A model generated the notes under the pieces. The model ran no database searches. It was not told the origin of the DNA and was given only the letters and a program-made list of their open reading frames with translations. The position numbers and the translations under genes were made by a program. A stretch of 64,000 bases of DNA. It comes from CAXBDP01 sp963974465 (GTDB taxonomy: Bacteria; Bacteroidota; Bacteroidia; Cytophagales; Cyclobacteriaceae). The stretch lies in assembly GCA_049340005.1 (NCBI GenBank), contig JBMPIY010000004.1; one strand, 5' to 3'. This document shows positions 53,163-61,567 of the stretch, one piece after another (position 1 is the stretch's first letter; each line of letters opens with the position of its first letter).

Positions 53163-54278
53163 ATGCAATTTTCAGAAATACCAGGTTTACAAACAGAAAA
53201 AGAAATTCTCATCCGGAGTGTTCAAGATGCGCATTTGGCTCATGCTCAGTTGTTTTTGGGCAAGCCAGGTTCAGCAAATCTCGCGCTAGCAATGGCTTTT
53301 GCTACGTATCTCAATTGCGAAAATCCAAGCGAAGCAGACTCTTGTGGCACTTGTTCGGCTTGTACCAAAAATGCCAAAGCCATCCACCCCGATGTGCAAT
53401 TTGTATTTCCGATTGCCAATATTGCAAAGGATATGATGAGCCACAATTACTTACCTCAATGGAGGGAGTTTTTGAAAAATAGCATTTATGGCGATATCAA
53501 TACTTGGAATGCCGTATTTGGTGCGCAGGATAAGCAATTCAATATTGCGAGAGCCGAGAGCTATCAAATCACCTCTAATCTTTCGATGAAAGCTTATGAA
53601 GGAGGTTACAAGATTTTGATTCTTTGGCTGCCAGAATATTTGCATTCCTCTACGGCTAATGCCTTGCTCAAAATATTGGAAGAGCCACCTGAAAAAACGA
53701 TTTTCCTACTGGTATCTACCAATTTGGAAAAAGTGTTAGGAACTATTCAATCAAGAACTCAAATATTCAGAATTCCTGCCTTCAGCGATCAAGATGTTGC
53801 TCACTATCTCCATAGCAATATGGAAGTGCCGCAGGACAAAGCGAACGACTTGGCAATAATGGCCGATGGCAGCATAAGCCAAGCCCTTTCTTTGCTGGAA
53901 GAAGGCAATGAAGTCGCAACAGATTTCTTTATAGATTGGATGCGACATTGCTGGGAAGCCGATTTTATTGCGCTCAATCAGGATATGGAGCTTTTCCATA
54001 AAATGGGCAAGGAATCACAAAAGAACTTATTCAATTATGGCCTGTATATTTTTAGAGAGAGCTTATTGGGAAATTTCTCCATCAATTCTTTGCAGAAATC
54101 AATGGGCGAACTCAATTCATTTGTGCAGAAATTTTCAGCGCAAATGAATTTGGAGAAAATTCAATTTCTCTCAGATTTATTCAACGAAGCTCACTATCAT
54201 ATTGAGCGAAATGCCTATGCCAAATTGGTTTTTATGGATACATCAATTGATATTGCCAAAACCATTCGGAAAAAATGA
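53163..54278 (+). CDS. holB: DNA polymerase III subunit delta' (clamp loader)
   Basis: Clamp-loader subunit, AAA+ fold, 371 aa. The N-terminus has AHAQLFLGKPGSANLALAMA, where the P-loop lysine is missing, as in non-ATPase delta' proteins. A four-Cys zinc module follows (CENPSEADSCGTCSAC). The sensor/lid region has LLKILEEPPEKTIFLLVST and IQSRTQIFRIPAFS, typical of HolB. It lies 2 nt after the GlmU-like gene and overlaps the next by 4 nt. First of a tight run of genes to 58319. Confidence 0.85.
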   Translation: MQFSEIPGLQTEKEILIRSVQDAHLAHAQLFLGKPGSANLALAMAFATYLNCENPSEADSCGTCSACTKNAKAIHPDVQFVFPIANIAKDMMSHNYLPQWREFLKNSIYGDINTWNAVFGAQDKQFNIARAESYQITSNLSMKAYEGGYKILILWLPEYLHSSTANALLKILEEPPEKTIFLLVSTNLEKVLGTIQSRTQIFRIPAFSDQDVAHYLHSNMEVPQDKANDLAIMADGSISQALSLLEEGNEVATDFFIDWMRHCWEADFIALNQDMELFHKMGKESQKNLFNYGLYIFRESLLGNFSINSLQKSMGELNSFVQKFSAQMNLEKIQFLSDLFNEAHYHIERNAYAKLVFMDTSIDIAKTIRKK

Positions 54279-54736
54279 AAAGCACAGTAGAGAAGAAGAC
54301 CATTGGTAGATTTGAATTGGTAGATTTGCCCGAGTGGGATTTATATGGACTTAGAGCCAAAACGGACACGGGAGCTTATTCATGCTCTATCCATTGCCAC
54401 GAAGTAAAGCTAAAACAAGCGGGAGGTAGCGAGATCCTAGAGTTTCAATTGCTTGATCCGGACAGACCCAACTATCACGATAAAATATACCAAACCAAAG
54501 ATTTCCGTATCAAAAGAGTCACCAATTCCTTTGGACAATCCGAGGAGCGTTTCTTAGTGAAAACTAAAATAATGTTATTTGGAGAGTTGGTCGAAACTGA
54601 CTTTACTCTTACTGATAGAGGAACCATGCGATTTCCTATTTTGCTTGGCCGCAAACTACTAAAAAGGAGGTACCTTGTGAATGTGGATCGAACCAACTTA
54701 TCCTATAAATTTCTGAAAAAAATAAAGTCCAAATGA
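54275..54736 (+). CDS. RimK-associated retropepsin-like protease (ATP-dependent zinc protease family)
   Basis: A 153-aa protein of the family annotated as RimK/LysX-associated ATP-dependent zinc protease, whose fold is retropepsin-like. The active-site motif is AKTDTGAYSCSIHC (Asp-Thr-Gly-Ala), and the PILLGRKLLKRRYLVNVDR block near the C-terminus is family-typical. It overlaps holB by 4 nt and rimK by 4 nt, so translation is coupled. By analogy with RimB-type proteins it may trim poly-glutamate tails added by RimK. Confidence 0.8.
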   Translation: MKSTVEKKTIGRFELVDLPEWDLYGLRAKTDTGAYSCSIHCHEVKLKQAGGSEILEFQLLDPDRPNYHDKIYQTKDFRIKRVTNSFGQSEERFLVKTKIMLFGELVETDFTLTDRGTMRFPILLGRKLLKRRYLVNVDRTNLSYKFLKKIKSK

Positions 54737-55647
54737 AAATCGCGATATTATCTAGAAACCCAAACCTGTACTCCACCCGCCGTATGGTGGAAGCAGCAAA
54801 AGCACGTGGCCATGAAGCAGTCGTGATTGATCATTTGAAATGCGATATTTTCATCGAACCGAACGATCCCCACATCTTATATCGTGGACATAGGCTTGAA
54901 GGCATCGATGCAATTGTACCTAGAATTGGGGCCTCTGTTACCTTTTATGGTACAGCAGTAGTTCGTCAGTTCGAGATGATGAACGTATTCTCTGCTACAG
55001 AATCCCAATCAATTGTGCGTTCGAGAGACAAGCTGCGTAGCTTGCAAATCCTCTCCAGAGCAGGTTTAGGAATGCCCAAAACGGCTTTTACCAATTACTC
55101 CAACAAAGAGCATAATCTGGTAGAAGAGATTGGTGGCGCGCCGCTAATTATCAAATTGCTTGAAGGAACTCAAGGACTTGGTGTTGTATTGGCGGAAACG
55201 AGAAAAGCTGCGCAATCGGTAATTGAGGCATTCAATGGATTGAAGGCTCGTATCATCGTGCAAGAGTTTATCAAGGAGTCCAAAGGAGCAGATATTCGTG
55301 CATTTATAGTGAATGGCGAAGTGGTTGGCGCTATGAAACGTCAAGGAAAAGAAGGCGAATTCCGGTCGAACTTGCACAGAGGAGGCACTGCTTCTATCAT
55401 TAAATTATCAAGGGCTGAGAAGGCTGCTGCTTTGAAAGCCGCAAGTGTATTGGGCTTGGCAATAGCTGGTGTTGATATGTTACAATCCGCACGTGGGCCA
55501 CTGATTATGGAAGTAAATTCTTCACCAGGATTGCAAGGAATTGAAACGGCTACAGGGATAGATATTGCCGGTAAAATCATTGAATACATTGAGCAAGCAA
55601 AACCAGCCAAAAAGCGAAATGTAATTAAAGCAAAAAAGGGAGCCTAA
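54733..55647 (+). CDS. rimK: RimK-family ATP-grasp alpha-L-glutamate ligase
   Basis: ATP-grasp ligase that adds glutamate residues to a protein C-terminus, ribosomal S6 in E. coli. The 304-aa protein has MKIAILSRNPNLYSTRRMVE, IVPRIGASVTFYGTAVVRQ, the ATP-grasp block GGAPLIIKLLEGTQGLGVVL and the metal-binding MEVNSSPGLQGIE. The start overlaps the retropepsin-like gene by 4 nt, and the end touches hemC (TAATG-type overlap). The target protein is not in the window (no rpsF). Confidence 0.9.
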   Translation: MKIAILSRNPNLYSTRRMVEAAKARGHEAVVIDHLKCDIFIEPNDPHILYRGHRLEGIDAIVPRIGASVTFYGTAVVRQFEMMNVFSATESQSIVRSRDKLRSLQILSRAGLGMPKTAFTNYSNKEHNLVEEIGGAPLIIKLLEGTQGLGVVLAETRKAAQSVIEAFNGLKARIIVQEFIKESKGADIRAFIVNGEVVGAMKRQGKEGEFRSNLHRGGTASIIKLSRAEKAAALKAASVLGLAIAGVDMLQSARGPLIMEVNSSPGLQGIETATGIDIAGKIIEYIEQAKPAKKRNVIKAKKGA

Positions 55648-56573
55648 TGACAAAAGTACGCATTGGTACAAGAGGGAGTAAGCTGGCTTTGTGGCAAGCC
55701 GAAATGGTAGCCGAGCAATTAAAAGCGGGAGGTTTAGAGCCAGAACTTGTACTTATTGAAACCAAAGGTGATAAGGTGCTCGATGTGAGCATTTCTAAAA
55801 TCGGTAGCAAAGGCGTTTTTACGGAGGAAATTGAAGCACAACTAGAAGCTGGCTCGATCGATATTGCCGTCCATAGTGCCAAGGACATGCCTTCGAGCCT
55901 GCCGTCAGGTTTTCAATTAATCAGCTTTAGCGAGCGTGAAATTGTTTCTGATGTATTGATTTCTAGGATGGACGGAGCTTCACTTAGCCACAAAGAAGGT
56001 CTTCGATTGGGAACTTCATCTACCCGCCGTGTGGCACAATTGAAACGCTACTACCCACAACATAAAATTGTAAATGTGAGAGGCAATTTGCAAACTCGTT
56101 TGCAAAGAATGGACGAGGGAAAATGCGACGCATTGCTATTGGCCTATGCCGGCGTTCATCGTATGGGCTATGCAGATCTGATCAAAGAATACTTACCTAG
56201 TGAGCAATTTATTCCTCCCGCTGGTCAAGGCTCGGTCACTATCGAAATACACAAGAGTTTGGATAGTCAATTGGCCCAATCCATTCGCGAGCTTTGTAAT
56301 CACGACATTACTGAAAACAGAATATTAGCGGAAAGAGCATTCCTCAATTTGTTGGGTGGAGGTTGTAGCGTACCCGTTTTTGTACTTGCCCAATTCGAAG
56401 GAGAAGAATTACATTTGCACGGTGGCGTAGTTGCTTTAGATGGAAGTCAATTAATTGAATCCAGAAAAAAAGGCAAAGCATTCGATGCAGTAAGTATTGG
56501 CAAATTGGCAGCACAAGAGGTAGTGGCCAAAGGAGGCCGAGATCTATTATTAAAAATTAAAAACGAATTATAA
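55647..56573 (+). CDS. hemC: Hydroxymethylbilane synthase (porphobilinogen deaminase)
   Basis: Joins four porphobilinogens into hydroxymethylbilane in haem synthesis. The 308-aa protein has IGTRGSKLALWQAE, the HSAKDMPSSLPSGF block, LGTSSTRRVAQLKRYYPQH and VRGNLQTRLQRMDEG. The dipyrromethane cofactor cysteine is Cys240 in LLGGGCSVPV. Part of the coupled run from holB; other hem genes are not in the window. Octamer copies at 55725-55732 and 56214-56221. Confidence 0.95.
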   Translation: MTKVRIGTRGSKLALWQAEMVAEQLKAGGLEPELVLIETKGDKVLDVSISKIGSKGVFTEEIEAQLEAGSIDIAVHSAKDMPSSLPSGFQLISFSEREIVSDVLISRMDGASLSHKEGLRLGTSSTRRVAQLKRYYPQHKIVNVRGNLQTRLQRMDEGKCDALLLAYAGVHRMGYADLIKEYLPSEQFIPPAGQGSVTIEIHKSLDSQLAQSIRELCNHDITENRILAERAFLNLLGGGCSVPVFVLAQFEGEELHLHGGVVALDGSQLIESRKKGKAFDAVSIGKLAAQEVVAKGGRDLLLKIKNEL

Positions 56574-56577
56574 AATC

Positions 56578-57420
56578 ATGCGTAATCTCTCAATTTTATT
56601 CGTGGCAATATTTGCCTTTGCTTGTGGTCCTCAGGAAGAGGTAGTCACTATTTCTACTGAATTTGGAGATATGAAGGTGGTCTTGTACGACGATACACCT
56701 GTTCACAAAGAGAATTTTTTGAAGTTGGCAAAGTCCGGTGAATATGACAGCACCATTTTCCATAGAGTGATATCGGGTTTTATGATCCAAGGTGGCGATT
56801 TGTCAACCAAGCCGGAAGGCGGTCAGAGTTCATCTGAGGTAATTCCTGCGGAGATATTGCCTCATCACTTTCATAAAAAGGGAGCACTGGCAGCAGCTCG
56901 TATGGGCGATAATGTAAACCCGGAAAAGAATAGCAGCGCTACTCAATTTTACATTGTCCAAGGAGTAGTGTTTACTCCAGAGCAGATTAGCGACCTTGCC
57001 GAAAACAATTATATTTCTCAACAACGCACTTTATTCAACCAATTATTGGCCAAACCAGAATATAAGTATCTGGCTGATTCGGTAGCAAAGTATAGTCAAA
57101 CGGGCGATATCGCAGCCTACACAGAGCTGCTTAATAACTCCATGGAAATCCTCGAAAGGGAATTTGGGCCAATTGTAAAGAAGGAATATCCGCAAGAACA
57201 TACAGATGTGTACAAAACCATAGGCGGTTCACCGCATTTGGATTATGATTACACTGTTTTCGGTGAAGTAATCGACGGACTTAATGTGATAGATTCGGTA
57301 GCAGCGGTAGAAAAAGGACCAAATGACAGGCCTTTGGATAGAATCGGAATCAAAATGAGTGTAGATAAAGTTTCAGTGAAGAAATTAGAAGAAGAATACG
57401 GTTACAAAAAAGAAGAGTAA
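56578..57420 (+). CDS. Cyclophilin-type peptidyl-prolyl isomerase lipoprotein
   Basis: A 280-aa predicted lipoprotein: signal helix with lipobox ending at Cys16 (FAFACGP). The cyclophilin domain has TEFGDMKVVLYDDTPVHKENF, FHRVISGFMIQGGD and ATQFYIVQG, the active-site blocks. An insertion of about 80 residues (about 140-215, with NNYISQQRTLFNQLLAKPEY) breaks the fold before the C-terminal YTVFGEVIDGLNVID strand. Likely a periplasmic or outer-membrane-attached folding factor. It overlaps the next gene start by one base. Confidence 0.88.
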   Translation: MRNLSILFVAIFAFACGPQEEVVTISTEFGDMKVVLYDDTPVHKENFLKLAKSGEYDSTIFHRVISGFMIQGGDLSTKPEGGQSSSEVIPAEILPHHFHKKGALAAARMGDNVNPEKNSSATQFYIVQGVVFTPEQISDLAENNYISQQRTLFNQLLAKPEYKYLADSVAKYSQTGDIAAYTELLNNSMEILEREFGPIVKKEYPQEHTDVYKTIGGSPHLDYDYTVFGEVIDGLNVIDSVAAVEKGPNDRPLDRIGIKMSVDKVSVKKLEEEYGYKKEE

Positions 57421-58319
57421 TGAAAATACTCGTCACCGGTTCTAATGGTTTGCTTGGACAGAAACTCACTGAGTTAATTCTCAAAAGTGGCAAGCACGAA
57501 TTGATTGCCACTTCTCGAGGTGAGGATCGACTAAATGCGGAAGGATATCGCTATTACACAATGGATACCTGCCGTCTAGACCAAATTTTGGAAGTAGTGC
57601 AAACGGCAAAGCCCGATGTAATCATCCATACCGCAGCCATGACCAATGTGGATCAATGCGAGCTCAATCAAGACGACTGCTTCATTCAAAATGTATTTGC
57701 AACCAATAACATCATAGAAGCGGCAAATGCAGTAGATGCATTCCTTGTTCATTTATCCACAGACTTTATATTCGATGGACAAGACGGCCCTTATGCTGAA
57801 GAAGGAAAGGCCAATCCCGTGAGCTACTATGGTGAAACCAAGCTTGAAGCAGAAAAGCTGGTAATCGAAAAAGCAAAGCATTGGGCTATAGTACGTACGG
57901 TACTTGTTTTTGGAATTGTGAAGGATATGAGCCGTAGCAATATTGTGCTGTGGGTGAAAGATAGTCTTACAGCTGGAAAGCAAATAAAAGTGGTGGATGA
58001 CCAATGGCGTACGCCCACTTTGGCCGAGGACTTGGCAATGGGTTGCTTATTAATAGCCGAACAAAAAGCGGGAGGAATCTGGAATATTTCAGGGGAGGAA
58101 ATGCTTACTCCTTACGAAATGGCGATAGCTACTGCCAGCTATTTTGAACTAGATCAATCGTTAATTGAGCGAGTAGATTCGACCATTTTTACCCAGCCGG
58201 CTAAGCGTCCACCGCGCACTGGATTTATTATTGAAAAAGCTAAAAAACAATTAGGATATGAACCGCACAGTTTTAGAGAAGGTCTAAAATTGCTAAGTGA
58301 GCAAATATCCTCCCGCTAA
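57420..58319 (+). CDS. dTDP-4-dehydrorhamnose reductase-like short-chain dehydrogenase
   Basis: A 299-aa NAD(P)-dependent extended SDR of the RmlD type. Rossmann motif VTGSNGLLGQKL is at the N-terminus, the Ser/Thr site is HLSTDFIFDGQDGPYAE and the catalytic pair YxxxK is in SYYGETKLEAEK. No rmlA/B/C genes are nearby, so dTDP-rhamnose synthesis is not certain; a related sugar or flavin-lacking reductase role is possible. Final codons contain an octamer copy (58309-58316), with another at 58068-58075. Confidence 0.8.
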   Translation: MKILVTGSNGLLGQKLTELILKSGKHELIATSRGEDRLNAEGYRYYTMDTCRLDQILEVVQTAKPDVIIHTAAMTNVDQCELNQDDCFIQNVFATNNIIEAANAVDAFLVHLSTDFIFDGQDGPYAEEGKANPVSYYGETKLEAEKLVIEKAKHWAIVRTVLVFGIVKDMSRSNIVLWVKDSLTAGKQIKVVDDQWRTPTLAEDLAMGCLLIAEQKAGGIWNISGEEMLTPYEMAIATASYFELDQSLIERVDSTIFTQPAKRPPRTGFIIEKAKKQLGYEPHSFREGLKLLSEQISSR

Positions 58320-58434
58320 TCCGACCATAAACTATATTTAAACCTAATTTAATTTTTTGTTTATCTATTTTTTATGAAATTGTTGCCTTAATAATTCGAA
58401 CATCACATCAATTTAACCAAAACCTTAAAGATTT

Positions 58435-59835
58435 ATGGCTGCATCACCAAGTCCTGAAAGTCGTGGTCAATGGGGATCCAGTTTTGGATTCATCATGGCT
58501 GCCGCTGGCTCAGCAGTAGGGCTGGGAAATATTTGGCGTTTCCCTTACATCACCGGAGAAAACGGTGGTGGTGCCTTTGTTTTCGTTTATATCCTATGTG
58601 TTATTTTAATCGGGCTTCCGCTCCTTTACAATGAGCTAGCTCTTGGGCGACTCACTGGTAAAAATCCGATAGGAGCGATGAAAGCAACCGCCAAAAACAA
58701 ACTATGGGTGATTCCTGGGATTATCAGTGTGGTAATTTGTTTTATGGTGCTTACCTATTACTCTGTAATTGCTGGCTGGACAGTTGGCTACATTATTACC
58801 GAGCTAATCAATATCCCTGTAGATTTTGATGTATTTATCGAAACGCCGAGATACATTATTCCGCTTACCTTCTTCTTCATGATTATTACTATTGTGGTAA
58901 TATTAGGTGGTGTGTCTGGTGGTATCGAAAAGGCGGCTAAATTCCTTATGCCGGTTCTATTCTTCCTTATCCTAGCGATCGCCATCAGAAGTGTGACCTT
59001 AGACGGCGCAATGGCAGGTGTTGAATATTACTTGAAGCCTGATTTTGCTAAAATTAACGGTAAGGTAATACTTGCTGCACTTGGCCAAGCATTCTTCTCG
59101 ATGAGTGTGGGTTGGGGTCTTATGATCACTTACGGCTCGTATTTGCCAAAAACTGCAAACATTGTAACTAGTGGCATGTGGATTGGCGCAATGGATACAA
59201 TCGTAGCTCTTTTAGGTGGTCTAATGGTTTTCCCTGCTGTATTCGCACTCGGTATGGAGCCAAACTCAGGTCCAGCACTTGTATTCGATGTACTACCTCA
59301 AGTATTTAATGCCATACCTGGTGGAGCTATAATCGGCGCACTTTTCTTCTTATTGCTAATGGTAGCAGCTTTAACTTCAACGATCTCGATGCTTGAAGTA
59401 CCTGTAGGCTACTTTATTGATGAGAAAAAAGTAAACCGTAAAAAGGCAGCTTGGCTAGTAGGTATTGCGGCAATGGTTATTTCTATCCCATCTATTATGA
59501 GTTCCGTTGATGATAGTTTTTTCAGTACAGTAACTATGAAAATTGGTTCTATTGAGAAAACAGGCTGGTTCGATATTATGGACTGGGTATTCGGAACATT
59601 GGGCGTAACCGTGCTTTGTTTCTTATTAGCAGTATATAGTGGCTGGTCATTTAATACCAAAACACTTGTTAACGAAATATCACTTGGAGCTCCTGGCTTT
59701 AATAAGGGAATTATTGGAAGCCTTACTCCAGGTCATATCTGGATCTTCTTTATCCGTTTTGTTTGCCCGATAGTAATCGGCCTAGTACTTCTCGATTTGT
59801 TTGGAGTATTTGGAACCGCAGCGGGAGGAGGTTGA
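58435..59835 (+). CDS. Neurotransmitter:sodium symporter family (SNF) transporter
   Basis: A 466-aa inner-membrane Na+-coupled transporter. Helix 1 has the signature AGSAVGLGNIWRFPYITGENG (first 20 residues given only in part here: GSAVGLGNIWRFPY), followed by GGGAFVFVYILCVILIGLPL. About 11-12 helices, LeuT-like organisation. Prokaryotic members carry amino acids; the actual substrate is unknown. The 115-nt gap before it (58320-58434) has no strong promoter match. Last codons encode a Gly run and contain an octamer (59821-59828). A strong terminator follows. Confidence 0.9.
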   Translation: MAASPSPESRGQWGSSFGFIMAAAGSAVGLGNIWRFPYITGENGGGAFVFVYILCVILIGLPLLYNELALGRLTGKNPIGAMKATAKNKLWVIPGIISVVICFMVLTYYSVIAGWTVGYIITELINIPVDFDVFIETPRYIIPLTFFFMIITIVVILGGVSGGIEKAAKFLMPVLFFLILAIAIRSVTLDGAMAGVEYYLKPDFAKINGKVILAALGQAFFSMSVGWGLMITYGSYLPKTANIVTSGMWIGAMDTIVALLGGLMVFPAVFALGMEPNSGPALVFDVLPQVFNAIPGGAIIGALFFLLLMVAALTSTISMLEVPVGYFIDEKKVNRKKAAWLVGIAAMVISIPSIMSSVDDSFFSTVTMKIGSIEKTGWFDIMDWVFGTLGVTVLCFLLAVYSGWSFNTKTLVNEISLGAPGFNKGIIGSLTPGHIWIFFIRFVCPIVIGLVLLDLFGVFGTAAGGG

Positions 59836-59862
59836 TCATTTTCCAGAATTAAAAGCATATAA

Positions 59863-59897
59863 AAATAGCCCGGCATTCTTGTCGGGCTATTTTTTTG
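59863..59897 (+). terminator. Intrinsic terminator after the SNF transporter
   Basis: Arms AAATAGCCCG (59863-59872) and CGGGCTATTT (59883-59892) surround a 10-nt loop and are followed by T residues to 59897. Confidence 0.85.
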
Positions 59898-59985
59898 AGC
59901 TGGTCTTAGGAAACAAATGTATGAGCCCGCAAGGATATTGCATTCCAAACCGCTACACTGGCAGCTGGGAGAGATGTGGTCATGT

Positions 59986-60010
59986 TGTAGAGCCGCAATG
60001 CATTAGCGGC
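59986..60010. repeat. Palindromic element AGCCGC ... GCGGCT
   Basis: AGCCGC and GCGGCT arms around AATGCATTA make a near-perfect palindrome (the core AATGCATT is itself palindromic). It lies in the 267-nt gap 59836-60102 between the SNF terminator and the first REP-like copy. A half-site (GCCCGCAAGG) at about 59930 resembles one arm of the hairpin at 62299-62331. Confidence 0.5.
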
Positions 60011-60041
60011 TGTAGGGTGGATTTTTTAGAGGTATGGCATT

Positions 60042-60098
60042 GTCGGATTGCAAATCCTCCTTACAGGGTTCGCCATTGCAAATGTCGAACAGGTGGTG
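60042..60098. repeat. REP-like two-hairpin repeat, copy A
   Basis: One of four copies of an element with two palindromes: GGATT-nnn-AATCC and a TTCGNCATT / AATGNCGAA hairpin with a 3-nt loop, then AACAGNTGGT. Here the first hairpin reads GGATTGCAAATCC and the second TTCGCCATT/AATGTCGAA, one base off pairing. It ends 4 nt from the stop codon of the CNNM-like gene. Confidence 0.75.
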
Positions 60099-60102
60099 AT
60101 TG

Positions 60103-61173
60103 TTATTTGGCTGGCTTAGTATCAGAATCGCTTTTGAGGAAGTCATACTTTTTCTGCTTGTCCTTCCATCTTTCTAAAGCATATTGCTGCATGTCATCTA
60201 TTTGGTCTTTTTCATCGATAATTTCAAAGCCAAGCAATGACTCGATGATATCTTCTAGGGTCGTAATTCCATCCATCCCGCCATATTCGTCGATCACGAG
60301 TGAAATGTGCTCTCTCTTGGCTAACATTTCATCCCAAGCTTTAAACAGCGTTGTACTCTTGCGAAAAGTTAAAATATCTCTTTTAATGTCCTTCAGCTTG
60401 AGGTCGAATTGGTCTTCGGCTAGTTTTTCGAAAACCATGGCTCTAAACACGTAGCCTGTAATATTGTCTTTGTTAGTTTTATAAATTGGGATTCTAGAAA
60501 AATGCAAAAACTCTTTGTTCTCCAAAAATTTCTCTAAAGTCATATCCTCATGTGCTGTTACCACAACCACTCTTGGCGTCATGATTTCAGAAACCTTTAT
60601 ATTCTTAAGCTTTAGGAGGTTTTGAATGATTTTATTTTCATTCTGAGCAAATATGCCTTCTTCCGTACCAATTCTTGCCAATGCAGAAACTTCCTCTCTA
60701 CTGGTTGTCAACTCAGCCTCACTTCTTGACAACATCTTTGTAAGAACAGATGAAGCAACCACAATTGGGTAGGTCAAGAAAACCATAATATTGATAATTT
60801 TCGCAGAAATACCAACCAATGATTTGCTGTAATTCGCTCCTAAAGTTTTGGGAATTATTTCTGTAATCACCAAAATCAAAATGGTAAGGACTGCCGATAC
60901 TACTCCAAAATAACCCTCACCAAAAACAACAATTGCCTGCGCACCTACTCCAGCCGCGCCTACTGTATGAGCTATCGTGTTTAGAGAAAGTATAGCAGAT
61001 AGAGGTTTGTCAATATCTTCTTTCTGCTTTAGCATTGTTCCAGCGCTCTTATCTCCATTTTCAAATCTAGACCTGAGATAGGATATTGGTGTAGAAAGTA
61101 AAACCGCCTCCATGATAGAACAAAGGAAGGAAGTGAACAAGGCTATAAATAAATAAACGAGAAGTAAAGTCAT
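60103..61173 (-). CDS. CNNM/CorB-type membrane protein (DUF21 + CBS pair)
   Basis: A 356-aa inner-membrane protein of the HlyC/CorC/CNNM family. The DUF21 membrane domain (about residues 1-175, four hydrophobic segments) includes ITEIIPKTLGANYSKSLVG. A CBS pair follows (ILTFRKSTTLFKAWDEML and VIDEYGGMDGITTLEDIIESLLGFEI). The family is linked to Mg2+ or Co2+ efflux or transport. The C-terminal transporter-associated domain common in full-length relatives is absent. Its stop codon abuts REP-like copy A. Confidence 0.88.
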   Translation of the reverse strand: MTLLLVYLFIALFTSFLCSIMEAVLLSTPISYLRSRFENGDKSAGTMLKQKEDIDKPLSAILSLNTIAHTVGAAGVGAQAIVVFGEGYFGVVSAVLTILILVITEIIPKTLGANYSKSLVGISAKIINIMVFLTYPIVVASSVLTKMLSRSEAELTTSREEVSALARIGTEEGIFAQNENKIIQNLLKLKNIKVSEIMTPRVVVVTAHEDMTLEKFLENKEFLHFSRIPIYKTNKDNITGYVFRAMVFEKLAEDQFDLKLKDIKRDILTFRKSTTLFKAWDEMLAKREHISLVIDEYGGMDGITTLEDIIESLLGFEIIDEKDQIDDMQQYALERWKDKQKKYDFLKSDSDTKPAK

Positions 61174-61304
61174 CTTATTTGTTTATGCTTTTTAGAATAT
61201 AAACTACCTATGTAAAACTAGATAATGCGCTATTTCTAATCAGGACTGGTTTCGGTTAATATACAAAGATTCTCCATTATCACACAGTTGAAACCATGGA
61301 CCAT

Positions 61305-61320
61305 GGAGATTTCGATCTCC
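61305..61320. repeat. Small hairpin with TTCG loop
   Basis: GGAGAT-TTCG-ATCTCC is a perfect 6-bp stem with a TTCG tetraloop, in the 394-nt gap 61174-61567. A TCTCCAT at 61271-61277 can pair with the left arm instead. No gene was seen in that gap. Confidence 0.5.
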
Positions 61321-61434
61321 TTATGAGTTGGAAATGATTGAAGCTTCAGTTAAAAATTCTGTTAATCCTACCATTCTGTAAATTCCAATTCAGACAATTA
61401 CCATAGCAGTGGGTAATCTGCTTTGAATTGATCC

Positions 61435-61493
61435 TCGGATTAAAAATCTTTCTTAGATGTGGTTCGACATTGCAAATGCCGAACAGTTGGTTA
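61435..61493. repeat. REP-like two-hairpin repeat, copy B
   Basis: The second palindrome is nearly intact (TTCGACATT / AATGCCGAA), while the first is degraded (GGATTAAAAATCT). It ends 24 nt before the hsp20 terminator stem, in the same orientation as the other copies. Confidence 0.7.
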
Positions 61494-61516
61494 GCACTCT
61501 AAAACGTATAAAAATA

Positions 61517-61549
61517 AAAAATCCCAGCCTCAAAACGGTTGGGATTTTT
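61517..61549 (-). terminator. Intrinsic terminator after hsp20
   Basis: Arms AAAAATCCCAGCC (61517-61529) and GGTTGGGATTTTT (61537-61549) pair with one G-T wobble around a 7-nt loop. On the minus strand it is followed by T residues, 19 nt past the hsp20 stop. Confidence 0.85.
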
Positions 61550-61567
61550 CTGATAATCAAAACCTAA

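Larger units (their letters stand above)
223..59828. repeat. Dispersed octamer GCGGGAGG, 37 copies
   Basis: Starts on the plus strand: 223, 2549, 8009, 9476, 13094, 18905, 22535, 24531, 36381, 39392, 43531, 44400, 45959, 46872, 49617, 52681, 54419, 55725, 58068, 59821. Starts of the complement CCTCCCGC: 943, 3546, 8962, 11177, 17196, 18811, 26019, 33678, 38912, 40072, 44477, 47158, 48327, 50938, 52844, 56214, 58309. The base after the octamer is A or T in about nine of ten copies. Nearly all lie in coding regions, on both strands and in different frames. None was seen after 59.83 kb. Confidence 0.85.

Noticed and set aside
53163..54278. Broken DNA polymerase subunit because the P-loop lysine is missing
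   Set aside because: Delta' proteins generally lack a working P-loop; the rest of the gene is intact.
59801..60454. 217-aa plus-strand open frame across the SNF end and the CNNM gene
   Set aside because: Runs through a terminator and a REP-like copy and lies antisense to a convincing CNNM gene.
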